A stretch of 64,000 nucleotides of DNA from Leptonema illini DSM 21528. Lineage in GTDB: Bacteria; Spirochaetota; Leptospiria; Leptospirales; Leptonemataceae. The stretch lies in contig NZ_JH597773.1 in the NCBI RefSeq assembly GCF_000243335.1, forward strand, positions 4,261,095-4,325,094, given 5' to 3'. The position numbers and the translations under genes were made by a program. The notes under the pieces are model-generated. The model was not told where the DNA came from and ran no database searches. It saw nothing but the letters and a program-made list of their open reading frames with translations. This document shows, one piece after another, positions 36,612 through 47,472 of this stretch. Numbering within the stretch: position 1 is the stretch's first letter; each line of letters starts with the position of its first letter.

Positions 36612-36995
36612 TCAGACACTGAGAAGCTCACCGGTCATCGAACGAATGCGATTTGATTCGTCCACATGAACGACGCGGGGCTCGTAGTCGGCCGGAATCT
36701 CTTCGGCGTTGTAGTAGGCGTAGGTGATGATGATGATCTTGTCGCCGGCATGGCCCAGACGGGCGGCGGCGCCGTTCAGGCAGATCGTTCCGCTACCGCG
36801 TTCTCCGCGAATGGTGTAGGTTTCGAGGCGTGCGCCGTTGTTCACATTGACGATGGCTACTTTTTCGTAGACCTTGATGCCGGCTGCATCGAGCAGATCT
36901 TCGTCGACGGTAAGAGAGCCCTGATAGTTCAGATCGGCTTCGGTTACCGTAGCGCGATGGATTTTCGATTTGCACATCTCAATCAGCATGATCAA
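36612..36995 (-). CDS. panD: aspartate 1-decarboxylase precursor
   Basis: The 127-residue proenzyme cuts itself at Gly-Ser in NYQGSLTVD (Ser near residue 27) to form the pyruvoyl cofactor. It then makes beta-alanine for pantothenate and coenzyme [19 protein letters not shown], the family start, is visible, so the true N-terminus may be the second or third Met. [17 protein letters not shown] and DKIIIITYA complete the fold. It heads a two-gene unit with the EI24-like gene. Confidence 0.95.
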   Translation of the reverse strand: MIMLIEMCKSKIHRATVTEADLNYQGSLTVDEDLLDAAGIKVYEKVAIVNVNNGARLETYTIRGERGSGTICLNGAAARLGHAGDKIIIITYAYYNAEEIPADYEPRVVHVDESNRIRSMTGELLSV

Positions 36996-37254
36996 CCCTC
37001 CACCCTGAGCCCGGAGGCCCGAACAGTCCTGCTTTCAAGAAGGACCGCTTTTGAAAAAATCCAACCATTTTCCGGTCACAGTTTCGGTCATCTCCTGCAT
37101 GGGGCCGATTCTGAAAACGAAAAAAAGTTCCCTTGATTTGCAGGCGGCGTACGAACCCCGCTTGATGCCGTCTCTCTTTTATTCATATAAGACGATTTGT
37201 TTCCTTTTTTTTTTTACTGGCATTTCCGCCTGAGTCGTTCAACGTTTGTTCGCG

Positions 37255-39294
37255 ATGGATTCTCTAAAAGAATCAGACTCAAAATCAGACGTCAGACAGG
37301 ACGCTCCGCTCCCCCTTTCTGCCGAGCGGCGTCGGGGAACGGAGCTGGCGCGTTATGTCTTTCTGTCGCCCGATATAGACTCCTCTTCTTTTGATGAGTT
37401 GCATATCAGGCAGATCGACAATGCCGATCACCGCGCCGAGCCGGCGCAGGTTCAGGATCGTTTCGTTTCGGCCATCTGTATCGTTACCGAGCAGTATGCC
37501 GATGACAACGCCGCTATGCTCGGCCAGTGGCTGGAGGGGATCTTTTCGCGTGAGATGCTTTTTTTGATCCTGTGTAAAAGGGAGCGCGGCCGCAACTCCT
37601 TTCAGGGGATTCCCTCCGAATTGATCTATCTTATCATGCCGTCGGGCACGCCCGGTCCATTTTTGCGTCAGCTTGTGGAGAACGCCTACCGCGAGATGTC
37701 GCTGCGACTGGATCGCCTCGGCTATCAAACCCGTCTCGAACTCAGCCTGCAGGATATGCGGCGCATTATCCGCATCGGTCAGCTGCTCTCGACCGAGAAA
37801 GATTTCGAGGTATTGATCGGGAAGATTCTTCACGAGGCGATGGGCGTCGTCGGCGCCGATGCCGGTTCGATCTATGTAACCGAGCCGTATAAAGGCGATC
37901 GTCCGGAATACCTGCGATTTAAGAAGTCAGCCTTACAGCTGAATGCAAGCGAGTTCGTGCTTCCCATCGATGCTCGTTCTATTGCCGGCTATGTGGCATC
38001 TTCAGGCGCTCCGCTGATGATTCCCGACTGCTATGCCCTTTCGGGAGAGGAGCCTTACCGTTTCAATAGAGAGTATGATCAGCAGCATCGCTACTTCACG
38101 AGATCGATGCTCGTTATTCCGATGAAGAACTATCGCAACGAGATCATCGGCGTTATCCAGCTCATCAATAAAAAGCCCGAGGCCGGACGATCCCTTCGCT
38201 TTGAAGAGATGCGAGACGGAGCCGTGCGTCCGTTCACGACGGCCGATATGGATAAGGCCAGCGCCGTCGCCGGTCAGGCCGCCGTCGCTATCGAGAACAA
38301 CCGACTGATCAACGACATCAATCATCTTTTCGAAGGATTTGTGCGAGCCTCGGTGACGGCCATTGAACAGCGAGATCCGACGACGTCGGGCCATTCGTTT
38401 CGCGTCGCCGAGTATACGGTGGGACTTGCCGAGGCCGTCGATCGACTGTCTTCGGGCCGTTTTCAGCATCTCAAATTCACGAGAGAGCAGATTCGCGAGA
38501 TCCGCTATGCCTCTTTGCTGCACGATTTTGGTAAGGTCGGAGTTCGCGAGCAGGTGCTTGTTAAGGCGAAGAAGCTGTATCCCGATCAGTTAAACGAGAT
38601 TCGCTGGCGGTTCCGGTATGCGCGAAAGGCCCTTGAATATAAATACTCGCAGAAGAAGCTGAACTACCTCAAAGAGAACGGCGAGGGCCCTTTCCGCGAC
38701 TACGAGCGTTATATCGACGCCGAGCTTGCACAGAAGATCGAGGAATTGCAGGGCATGCTTCAGATCGTCGAGCTCTCAAACGAGCCGAACGTCGTTGACG
38801 GCGATTCCATAGTTCAGATCGAGCAGGTCGCCCTCAACCGCCTCCACCTCGACGATGGAACGATCGTTCCCTTTCTCACGGATAACGAGCTTATGAGCCT
38901 TCAGGTGCGACGCGGAAATCTCGATCAACGTGAAAGGCTTGAGATCGAAAGCCATGTCACACATACCTATCGGTTCCTGGTACAGATCCCCTGGACGGGC
39001 GATCTCAAGCGCGTTCCCGACATCGCTTACGGACACCATGAGAAGCTTGACGGCTCGGGTTATCCGCTCGGGTTGAATCGGCCCGAGATCCTGCCACAGA
39101 CGCGAATGATGACGATCGCCGACATCTATGATGCGCTTACCGCTCCGGATCGTCCCTATAAGAAGTCGCTTCATTCCGACGCCGCCCTGGATATCCTTGG
39201 CAAAGAGGCGCGTGATGGACATCTCGACCCTGAGATGCTGAAGGTCTTTATAGAGGCGAAGGTCTTCGAGAAAAGAGGAGAAGGCGCCTACTGA
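37255..39294 (+). CDS. GAF and HD-GYP domain protein (putative c-di-GMP phosphodiesterase)
   Basis: ATG 37255 is preferred to the TTG three codons before it. The 679-residue protein has an unassigned N-terminal 160 residues, a GAF domain at about 175-340 (FEVLIGKILHEAMGVVGADA, VAGQAAVAIENNRL) and an HD-GYP domain. The HD motif LLHDFGKVG has His at 423. The GYP motif GHHEKLDGSGYP begins near 593. About 170 residues separate the two, against about 60 in standard members; the insertion is charged and helical. The metal ligands are present, so the enzyme could hydrolyse c-di-GMP. It is probably cytoplasmic. Confidence 0.88.
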   Translation: MDSLKESDSKSDVRQDAPLPLSAERRRGTELARYVFLSPDIDSSSFDELHIRQIDNADHRAEPAQVQDRFVSAICIVTEQYADDNAAMLGQWLEGIFSREMLFLILCKRERGRNSFQGIPSELIYLIMPSGTPGPFLRQLVENAYREMSLRLDRLGYQTRLELSLQDMRRIIRIGQLLSTEKDFEVLIGKILHEAMGVVGADAGSIYVTEPYKGDRPEYLRFKKSALQLNASEFVLPIDARSIAGYVASSGAPLMIPDCYALSGEEPYRFNREYDQQHRYFTRSMLVIPMKNYRNEIIGVIQLINKKPEAGRSLRFEEMRDGAVRPFTTADMDKASAVAGQAAVAIENNRLINDINHLFEGFVRASVTAIEQRDPTTSGHSFRVAEYTVGLAEAVDRLSSGRFQHLKFTREQIREIRYASLLHDFGKVGVREQVLVKAKKLYPDQLNEIRWRFRYARKALEYKYSQKKLNYLKENGEGPFRDYERYIDAELAQKIEELQGMLQIVELSNEPNVVDGDSIVQIEQVALNRLHLDDGTIVPFLTDNELMSLQVRRGNLDQRERLEIESHVTHTYRFLVQIPWTGDLKRVPDIAYGHHEKLDGSGYPLGLNRPEILPQTRMMTIADIYDALTAPDRPYKKSLHSDAALDILGKEARDGHLDPEMLKVFIEAKVFEKRGEGAY

Positions 39295-39341
39295 AATCGC
39301 TGCGCTCGTTATTTCACCGATTTCGCATTCCATCGGGCAAC

Positions 39342-39872
39342 GTGTTCCTGATTTTCACCGGAGCAATGTTACTGTTGCTTCATGCGGGTATGCTTTACGA
39401 CTGTCCTGTGATTTTTCCGTTTGCAGCCGCTACTATCGCTCTTGATGCAGCCGTGATAAGAATTGCAGGCCGGCAGAAGATCTCTTTTGGACCAGTGGCC
39501 GAACAGCTTGTTATTTTGCAGCTGCCGCGTCTGGCCGTTTCTCTGTTAACGATGGCGATCGGCGTCTGGGAGCCCCGCTGGATCCTGCTGCTTCTTATCT
39601 GGGGCAGCTTGCAGCTTGCCGGATTTGCCGTATATGTGTACGGATATCTGGTCGGTCCGCGCCGGGTCCAGCTTTCAGAGGAGGAGTTGAGCGTGGATTC
39701 TCTCTCATCTGCTTCGCTGGCATCCGGGACTCCCGTTTCTGCGTTGAAAATACTGCATCTTTCTGATCTTCATATGGAATACTGGAGCTTGAGGGTAGAG
39801 CAGATACTCGCTCTTGTGAAGCAGAGTGAATCTACAGGCATTATCCCGGCCGTATTGATATCTTCAATCTAA
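39342..39872 (+). pseudogene. truncated membrane-anchored metallophosphoesterase
   Basis: The frame starts at GTG 39342, 47 bases after the HD-GYP gene, and has about four hydrophobic segments in its first 110 residues. The usual opening of a metallophosphoesterase domain follows: ALKILHLSDLHMEYWS, with the DxH metal ligands. The domain stops about 30 residues later at TAA 39870, long before the GDxx, GNHE and GHxH motifs that must follow. No continuation is found before katA at 39941. It is probably a gene cut by a deletion. Confidence 0.65.
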
Positions 39873-39940
39873 AGATAGTATTAATTGATTTGCGTTATTT
39901 CATTCCTTCCTGTAGAGTCGGGGAATCAAAGGGAGGAAGT

Positions 39941-41386
39941 ATGAGCGAACAGAAATGTCCATTTCATACGACGACGGCCGGAGCGCCGATCGCCGATAAC
40001 CAGAATTCAAAGACGGCCGGGCCTCGCGGACCGGTGCTGCTTGAGGACTGGCAGTTACTTGAGAAGCTGGCACACCAGAATCGGGAGCGTATTCCCGAAC
40101 GAGTCGTGCATGCAAAAGGCTGGGGAGCGTTTGGAACGCTGACGATCACGAAAGACATCAGCCGTTATTCAAAGGCAAAGGTCTTCAGTGGAATCGGGAA
40201 GAAAACGCCGATGCTTGCACGGTTTTCAACGGTGGCCGGCGAGATGGGTGCGGCCGATGCGGAGCGCGACGTACGCGGATTCGCCTTGAAGTTCTATACC
40301 GAAGAGGGCAACTGGGATATGGTCGGCAACAATACGCCGGTCTTTTTCATTCGAGATCCTCTGAAGTTTCCGGACTTCATCCATACGCAGAAGCGACATC
40401 CGAAGACGAATCTCAGAAGCAATACCGCCGCCTGGGATTTCTGGAGCCTTTCGCCTGAAAGCCTGCATCAGATCACGATACTGATGAGCGATCGCGGTAT
40501 CCCTGTAAGTCCGCGATTCATGAACGGTTACGGTAGCCATACCTATAGCTTCTGGAACGAGAAAGGCGAGCGTTACTGGGTGAAGTTTCATTTCAAGACG
40601 CAGCAGGGGCATAAGACGCTTACGAACGCCGAAGCGGAGGCCGTCGTTGCAAAAAGCAGAGAAACCTATCAGGAAGATCTCTTCTACTCGATTGAGAAGG
40701 GGGAATTCCCGAAGTGGACGATGTATGTGCAGGTGATGCCCGAGGCCGACGCCGAGAAGACGTCGTACAACCCGTTTGATCTGACGAAGGTCTGGCCGCA
40801 TAAGGATTATCCACTGATCGAGGTCGGTGTGATGGAACTGAACCGCAACCCGGATAACTATTTTGCCGAGATCGAGCAGGCCGCTTTTTCGCCGAGCAAC
40901 GTCGTTCCGGGTATCGGTTTTTCGCCCGATAAGATGTTGCAGGCAAGGATCTTCAGCTATGCCGACGCTCATCGGTATCGCCTCGGAACCCATTACGAAG
41001 CTCTGCCGGTGAATGCTCCGAAATGCCCGGTTCATCACTATCATAAAGACGGATCGATGAACTTCATCGGGCAGAAGACGGGTAACGTCGATGCCTATTA
41101 TGAGCCGAATTCTTTCGGCGGCGCTGTGGCCACAGGCGATACGTCGGAGCCTGCGCTGCGTATATCGGGAGACGGCGATCGTTACGATCATCGCGAAGGC
41201 AACGACGACTATTCGCAGGCACGAGTGCTTTTCGAGATGTTTGACGCCGGTCAGAAAGAGAGGCTTTTCAGTAATATCGCCGCTTCGATGAAGGGCGTGC
41301 CGGATTTCATCGTAAAGCGACAGCTCGTTCATTTCGAGAAAGTGCATCCGGATTATGCGGCCGGTGTGAAGAAGGCTCTCGCCTGA
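39941..41386 (+). CDS. katA: catalase (monofunctional heme type)
   Basis: ATG 39941 follows a very good ribosome site (GGGAGGAAGT), which sets the start and gives 481 residues, the size of small-subunit catalases. Heme-pocket residues are visible: His57 in [12 protein letters not shown], Asn130 in [10 protein letters not shown] and the proximal Tyr340 in [14 protein letters not shown]. It breaks down hydrogen peroxide. The N-terminus [15 protein letters not shown] fits the cytoplasmic type. No PerR or OxyR gene is close, and no operator was recognised in the short upstream region. Confidence 0.96.
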   Translation: MSEQKCPFHTTTAGAPIADNQNSKTAGPRGPVLLEDWQLLEKLAHQNRERIPERVVHAKGWGAFGTLTITKDISRYSKAKVFSGIGKKTPMLARFSTVAGEMGAADAERDVRGFALKFYTEEGNWDMVGNNTPVFFIRDPLKFPDFIHTQKRHPKTNLRSNTAAWDFWSLSPESLHQITILMSDRGIPVSPRFMNGYGSHTYSFWNEKGERYWVKFHFKTQQGHKTLTNAEAEAVVAKSRETYQEDLFYSIEKGEFPKWTMYVQVMPEADAEKTSYNPFDLTKVWPHKDYPLIEVGVMELNRNPDNYFAEIEQAAFSPSNVVPGIGFSPDKMLQARIFSYADAHRYRLGTHYEALPVNAPKCPVHHYHKDGSMNFIGQKTGNVDAYYEPNSFGGAVATGDTSEPALRISGDGDRYDHREGNDDYSQARVLFEMFDAGQKERLFSNIAASMKGVPDFIVKRQLVHFEKVHPDYAAGVKKALA

Positions 41387-41451
41387 AAGAAAACAGGCCA
41401 TGCAAAGAGACGGATGACCTTACATGTAAAGATGATGAAAACAGATGTCAT

Positions 41452-41474
41452 GGCCCGGAAGTCCGGGCCTTTTT
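41452..41474 (+). terminator. Rho-independent terminator after katA
   Basis: GGCCCGG, loop AAGT, CCGGGCC, then TTTTT. Confidence 0.9.
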
Positions 41475-41534
41475 CTTGTCTTCTGACCTCGGTACCTGAT
41501 TCCTGACAGCAGCCTGAGCGTCGGGAGTTATGAT

Positions 41535-42377
41535 ATGGCTGAAGTAATTCGAAAGATCAACGGAGTAGAAATCTGCACGGAGGATTTTGGTGATCCGACC
41601 ATGCCTGCCGTTCTTTTGATGATGGGAGCGACGGCGTCGATGATGTGGTGGGATGATCGATTCTGCACTGCTCTTGCAGATCAAGGGCGATACGTGATCC
41701 GTTACGATAACCGCGACACCGGGCAGTCGACGTGCTATGAGCCGGGACGTCCGCCGTATAACGTCATCGACCTGGCCGATGATGCCGTTTCTTTGCTGGA
41801 CTCTTTTGGATTGAAAGACGCTCACCTTGTGGGTATGTCTCTGGGCGGCATGATCGCGCAGATCGTCGCCATCAGAAATCCCGACCGTGTGCGTACCGTC
41901 ACGGCTATTTCTTCAAGTGTGTGGGACGATCGTCCGGAGCTGATGCAGATGGACGAACAGGTGCTCGCCCATCATGCGACGGCTTCATCCGTTGACTGGA
42001 GTGATCGTCGTTCCGTGGTCGATTTTATGGTCGAAGGATGCCGGATTCTGAACGGATCGGCTCATGCCTTCAACGAAAATGCGGCAAGAAAGCTCGCCGA
42101 AAGAGATATGGACAGGGCTCGTAGCCTGCTCAGTATGTTTAACCATGCGCAGCTTACGGGCGGCGAGGATCTTTACGGTCGGTCGGTTGAGATTCGTTGC
42201 CCGTTCTTGATTATTCACGGCACCGAAGATCCGATACTGCCCTTTGCTCATGCAAGAGCTCTGCATGCCGATGTGGCCGGTTCCACCCTGCTTGCGCTTG
42301 AAGGCGTTGGCCATGAGTTGCATGAGGCCGACTGGCCCGTGATACTCGAAGCGATCGCTGCACATACAGGGTTATGA
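41535..42377 (+). CDS. alpha/beta hydrolase
   Basis: The 280-residue protein has the full catalytic set of the fold: nucleophile Ser102 in LVGMSLGGMIA, an Asp in HGTEDPILPF and the His in EGVGHELHEADW. The opening (RKINGVEICTEDFGDP) and RYDNRDTGQS resemble esterases and the DhmA/EstB-like hydrolases that accept small esters. There is no signal peptide. Its substrate cannot be read from context: upstream is katA behind a terminator, downstream an arsR gene. Confidence 0.88.
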   Translation: MAEVIRKINGVEICTEDFGDPTMPAVLLMMGATASMMWWDDRFCTALADQGRYVIRYDNRDTGQSTCYEPGRPPYNVIDLADDAVSLLDSFGLKDAHLVGMSLGGMIAQIVAIRNPDRVRTVTAISSSVWDDRPELMQMDEQVLAHHATASSVDWSDRRSVVDFMVEGCRILNGSAHAFNENAARKLAERDMDRARSLLSMFNHAQLTGGEDLYGRSVEIRCPFLIIHGTEDPILPFAHARALHADVAGSTLLALEGVGHELHEADWPVILEAIAAHTGL

Positions 42378-42562
42378 CTGAACAGCTCGTCGGGCACTCC
42401 TGCCGGCCTGCGTTCTTATGAATCTGGGCCTTGCTGCCTATCTGACGATCGGATGGTTGCTGTTCTGAACGTGAAGCGAAATCCCTGGCGACAGGTTTGC
42501 AAAAAGGTGGAGCAGGAACGAAAAAGACTTGCCTTTTTATATAACCGAATTGTTATGTAGGT

Positions 42563-42943
42563 ATGTCCGTTATTGTTGCCTCGCACAGTCTTGATGCGAC
42601 GTTTTCTGCTCTTGCTGATCCCACACGGCGCGCCATTCTCGCGAAACTTGCCGAGCGAGATCTTACGGTAAACGAACTGACGGCAGAGTTTGACATGACG
42701 CAGCCGGCGATTTCGCGCCATCTGAAGGTTCTCGAAAAGGCCGGGCTTATTGCCGGCAGCAGAGAGGCGCAGAGGCGTCCGCGACATCTGATGCCCGAGC
42801 CTCTTGCCGAAGCGACGGCCTATCTTGAAAACTATCGAAAGTTCTGGGAAGAGAGATTCGAGCGCCTCGATAGTCTGCTTGAAGAGATGAAGATGCTTCA
42901 GAAGACCGAAAAGGCTTCGAAAAAGCGGCGGCCGCACCGATAG
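42563..42943 (+). CDS. ArsR-family regulator of the SRPBCC-paired type
   Basis: The 126-residue protein starts with DATFSALADPTRRAILAKLA and has a winged helix (LTVNELTAEFDMTQPAISRH, recognition helix near residue 50). The metal-binding ELCVCDL motif of arsenic sensors is absent. Such regulators typically sit next to an SRPBCC (AHSA1) protein, as here at 43016. A basic tail (KKRRPHR) ends the protein. The ligand is unknown; autoregulation of the pair is likely. Confidence 0.9.
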   Translation: MSVIVASHSLDATFSALADPTRRAILAKLAERDLTVNELTAEFDMTQPAISRHLKVLEKAGLIAGSREAQRRPRHLMPEPLAEATAYLENYRKFWEERFERLDSLLEEMKMLQKTEKASKKRRPHR

Positions 42944-42963
42944 CAGTCTTCGAGCGGTGGCCG

Positions 42964-42994
42964 TTAGCAGGCTGCTGAAAAAGCAGCCTGTTAG
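42964..42994. repeat. hairpin flanked by TTAG repeats between the arsR and SRPBCC genes
   Basis: CAGGCTGCT, loop GAAAA, AGCAGCCTG forms a perfect 9-bp stem. TTAG stands directly on both sides. There is no T-run. It may be a REP-like element or attenuate the second gene. Confidence 0.6.
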
Positions 42995-43015
42995 AGAGGG
43001 AATGAGAGAGAAGGG

Positions 43016-43516
43016 ATGCATATAAAACATGCTCTATATATAGAAGGAAAGGGTGAGCGTGAGCTCTTGCTCAAGCGCGTATTCTCGGCTCCGCCTGAGA
43101 TGGTCTTTGATGCCTATACAAAGCCCGAGCTACTTCGCCGATGGTTTACGGGGCCTGATGGATGGGCGCTTTCCGTCTGTGAGGTTGATCTGCGCGTCGA
43201 TGGCGCTTATCGTTTCGTGTGGAGCGGTGAGACAGGAGAGATGGCCGTATCAGGCACCTACCGCTCGATTGAGCGACCGCATGTTCTTGTGAATACGGAG
43301 CGGTTTGATCAGCAGTGGTATCCTGGAGAGTCGCTGATCACGTCCAGCTACAGGAGTCATCCGCAAGGGACCGAGCTACAGATTACGATCCTCTATGAGT
43401 CGAGCGATGCGCGCGATACGGTTCTGAATTCGAAGACGGCACGCGGAATTGCGAACAGCTATGATCGGCTCGAAGCGCTTCTTGTCGGGTTGTTGTCTGA
43501 CCCCGGGAGGTCGTGA
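43016..43516 (+). CDS. SRPBCC (AHSA1-like) domain protein
   Basis: The 166-residue protein is one START-like/AHSA1 domain. LLLKRVFSAPPEMVFDAYTK begins the fold, then PELLRRWFTGPDGW, and the final long helix NSKTARGIANSYDRLEALL closes it. Such domains enclose a hydrophobic cavity for a small ligand. It is probably expressed with the arsR gene before it; they may form a ligand-responsive pair. Start at ATG 43016, preceded by AGAGAAGGG. Confidence 0.88.
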   Translation: MHIKHALYIEGKGERELLLKRVFSAPPEMVFDAYTKPELLRRWFTGPDGWALSVCEVDLRVDGAYRFVWSGETGEMAVSGTYRSIERPHVLVNTERFDQQWYPGESLITSSYRSHPQGTELQITILYESSDARDTVLNSKTARGIANSYDRLEALLVGLLSDPGRS

Positions 43517-43637
43517 TGCTTTTTCTTTGCTGCCCTCTGCCACAGATGCTTGTGAAAAGCGCGCTGCCGCCCGCTCCTTCAAGGAAAGGTCGTTCGAAGA
43601 AGGCTTGACGACATCGCGGGAGTGGAGACGAAACGGT

Positions 43638-44102
43638 ATGGGAAAACATACTATCGCCATTCTCGTCAGTCTTTCAGCCGCTGCCATCATTATGGGCTCG
43701 TACTATTTTTCTTCTCCGGATTGCATTTCGGGGGATTGCGAAAATGGCTGCGGTGTTCAGGAGCAGGCAAAAAAATTCCGCTATGAGGGATGCTTTCGTA
43801 ACGGCAAGGCTCATGGAGAAGGAGTGTTTACGTCAACAAACGGGCATTCCTATACGGGTAGCTTCGATAACGGGATGAAGCACGGAACGGGCACGTATCG
43901 TTATCCGGATGGCGTCGTCTATGAAGGCCTGTGGGTGAACAACAAGCGCGAGGGCCGCGGAAAACTGATCAAGGATGGCGTTGTGGTTTTCGACGGAGAC
44001 TGGCGGGATGATGCTCCGATCAAAGCGCCTGGAGAAGACACGGCCAGGGATTCGACCGGAGTTCCGAATCAAGATAAAGGCAAAGACGATAAGCAGCCCT
44101 GA
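43638..44102 (+). CDS. MORN-repeat protein with N-terminal membrane segment
   Basis: ATG 43638 (MGKHTIAILVSLSAAAII) gives a signal anchor or signal peptide and 154 residues in all; the longer frame would overlap the SRPBCC gene. Residues of about 48-120 hold three MORN repeats: YEGCFRNGKAHGEGVF, YTGSFDNGMKHGTGTY and YEGLWVNNKREGRGKL. The tail is charged and low-complexity. A Cys-rich stretch (CISGDCENGCG) lies before the repeats. MORN repeats bind membranes or partner proteins; no specific role can be given. Confidence 0.8.
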   Translation: MGKHTIAILVSLSAAAIIMGSYYFSSPDCISGDCENGCGVQEQAKKFRYEGCFRNGKAHGEGVFTSTNGHSYTGSFDNGMKHGTGTYRYPDGVVYEGLWVNNKREGRGKLIKDGVVVFDGDWRDDAPIKAPGEDTARDSTGVPNQDKGKDDKQP

Positions 44103-44239
44103 AGCCTGCTGGAGAGATCTGCAAAGCTCGAAAGTTGGATTTTTTTAGTAAATGCTCCCCATGCGAGGGCAAAAACTGGTTTGCAGCGCGCCCGGCCGGG
44201 GCCAACTGGCGGCAGCGCCGTTGCGCAAGCCATCGCTGA

Positions 44240-46471
<2,232 letters not shown>

Positions 46472-46477
46472 AAACGT

Positions 46478-46562
46478 GCAGCCGGGAGCTTCGGCATCCG
46501 GCTGCCTTCGTTTGTCTGTTACCTTTTTTCTTCCGGGAGCCCGCTTTTGAAGCGGGCTCTTT
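46478..46562 (+). terminator. tandem terminator hairpins after icd
   Basis: The first stem is GCAGCCGG with CCGGCTGC (46478-46505). The second is GAGCCCGCTT with AAGCGGGCTC (46537-46559), then TTT. Confidence 0.75.
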
Positions 46563-46638
46563 GCTTAATACTGCCTCGTATTTTTACGGAAAAATTATTC
46601 TTGGCTTCTCTGTCGGGAGTGCTACTTCTGCTTTCAGA

Positions 46639-47472
46639 ATGACAGATAAAGTGGTCTTCCTTACGGGAGCGGCCGGCGGAATCGGATCGGCCACTGCTCG
46701 AAAACTTGCGGATCGCGGTTTCACTCTCTACCTCGTTGATCTGAAAAACAAACAGAAAGAGCTGCAACAGCTGGCATCGTCGTTGCCTGGCATGCACTAT
46801 GATGACGCCATCGATCTTCGCGATCGATCCTCGATTGCAAAGGCCGTCAAGCGCTGTATTGCTAAGACGGGGCACATCGACGTGCTTGTAAACAACGCCG
46901 GCCTGATGCATCCCTCTCCGCTGGCTCGGGCGAAAGAGACTGAGATCGACGATCAGTTGCAGACGAATCTGTACGGAGCGATTCATCTAACGAACCTTGT
47001 GTTGCCGCATCTTCTTCAGAGCCGCGGCAGTGTTGTTTTTGTTTCGTCTCTTGCCGGTATCGTTCCTGCTCCACTTCACTCGGTGTATGGAGCGACAAAG
47101 GCGGCCCTTCGCAGCCTTTCTATGAGTCTGCACTTCGAGCTTCGCGAAGCTGGCGTGAGTGTGACCTGTGTGCTTCCGGGAACGGTGGCCGGAGCCATGA
47201 CAAATGACATGGCAAGGCGTAGCAGCTCGCCGATGGCATATGTGCATCCTCCGATCGACGTTCAGTCAGTGGCGGAGGCCGTTGTGCGCGCCGTTTACTC
47301 AAAGCAGCTTGAGATCTATGTGCCGTATGGACAGGGCTTCTGGTCGCGGATCGGTGTGCTTTTTCCCGGATTGCTGCATGCCGTCTTTCCGGTGATGGCA
47401 AAAAAAGGAAGTCGCAACTACGAGAAATGGACGAAAAGCGGCGTCTTTGGCGAGATGGAGCATTCGAAATGA
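46639..47472 (+). CDS. short-chain dehydrogenase/reductase
   Basis: ATG 46639 (MTDKVVFLTGAAGGIGSATA) is the start expected for the family; it gives 277 residues. The cofactor motif TGAAGGIG, the NNAG motif and the catalytic Ser/Tyr/Lys (SSLAGIVPAP and YGATKAALRS) are complete. A C-terminal hydrophobic patch (IGVLFPGLLHAVFPVMAKKG) suggests membrane contact, as in SDRs that act on lipids. Its stop overlaps the next start (ATGA), tying it to the cyclase gene. Confidence 0.9.
   Translation: MTDKVVFLTGAAGGIGSATARKLADRGFTLYLVDLKNKQKELQQLASSLPGMHYDDAIDLRDRSSIAKAVKRCIAKTGHIDVLVNNAGLMHPSPLARAKETEIDDQLQTNLYGAIHLTNLVLPHLLQSRGSVVFVSSLAGIVPAPLHSVYGATKAALRSLSMSLHFELREAGVSVTCVLPGTVAGAMTNDMARRSSSPMAYVHPPIDVQSVAEAVVRAVYSKQLEIYVPYGQGFWSRIGVLFPGLLHAVFPVMAKKGSRNYEKWTKSGVFGEMEHSK

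Noticed and set aside
40226..41401. A 391-codon open frame antisense to katA
   Set aside because: katA is certain by its heme-pocket residues and ribosome site. The antisense product has no recognisable motif, and long open frames opposite a G+C-rich gene are common.
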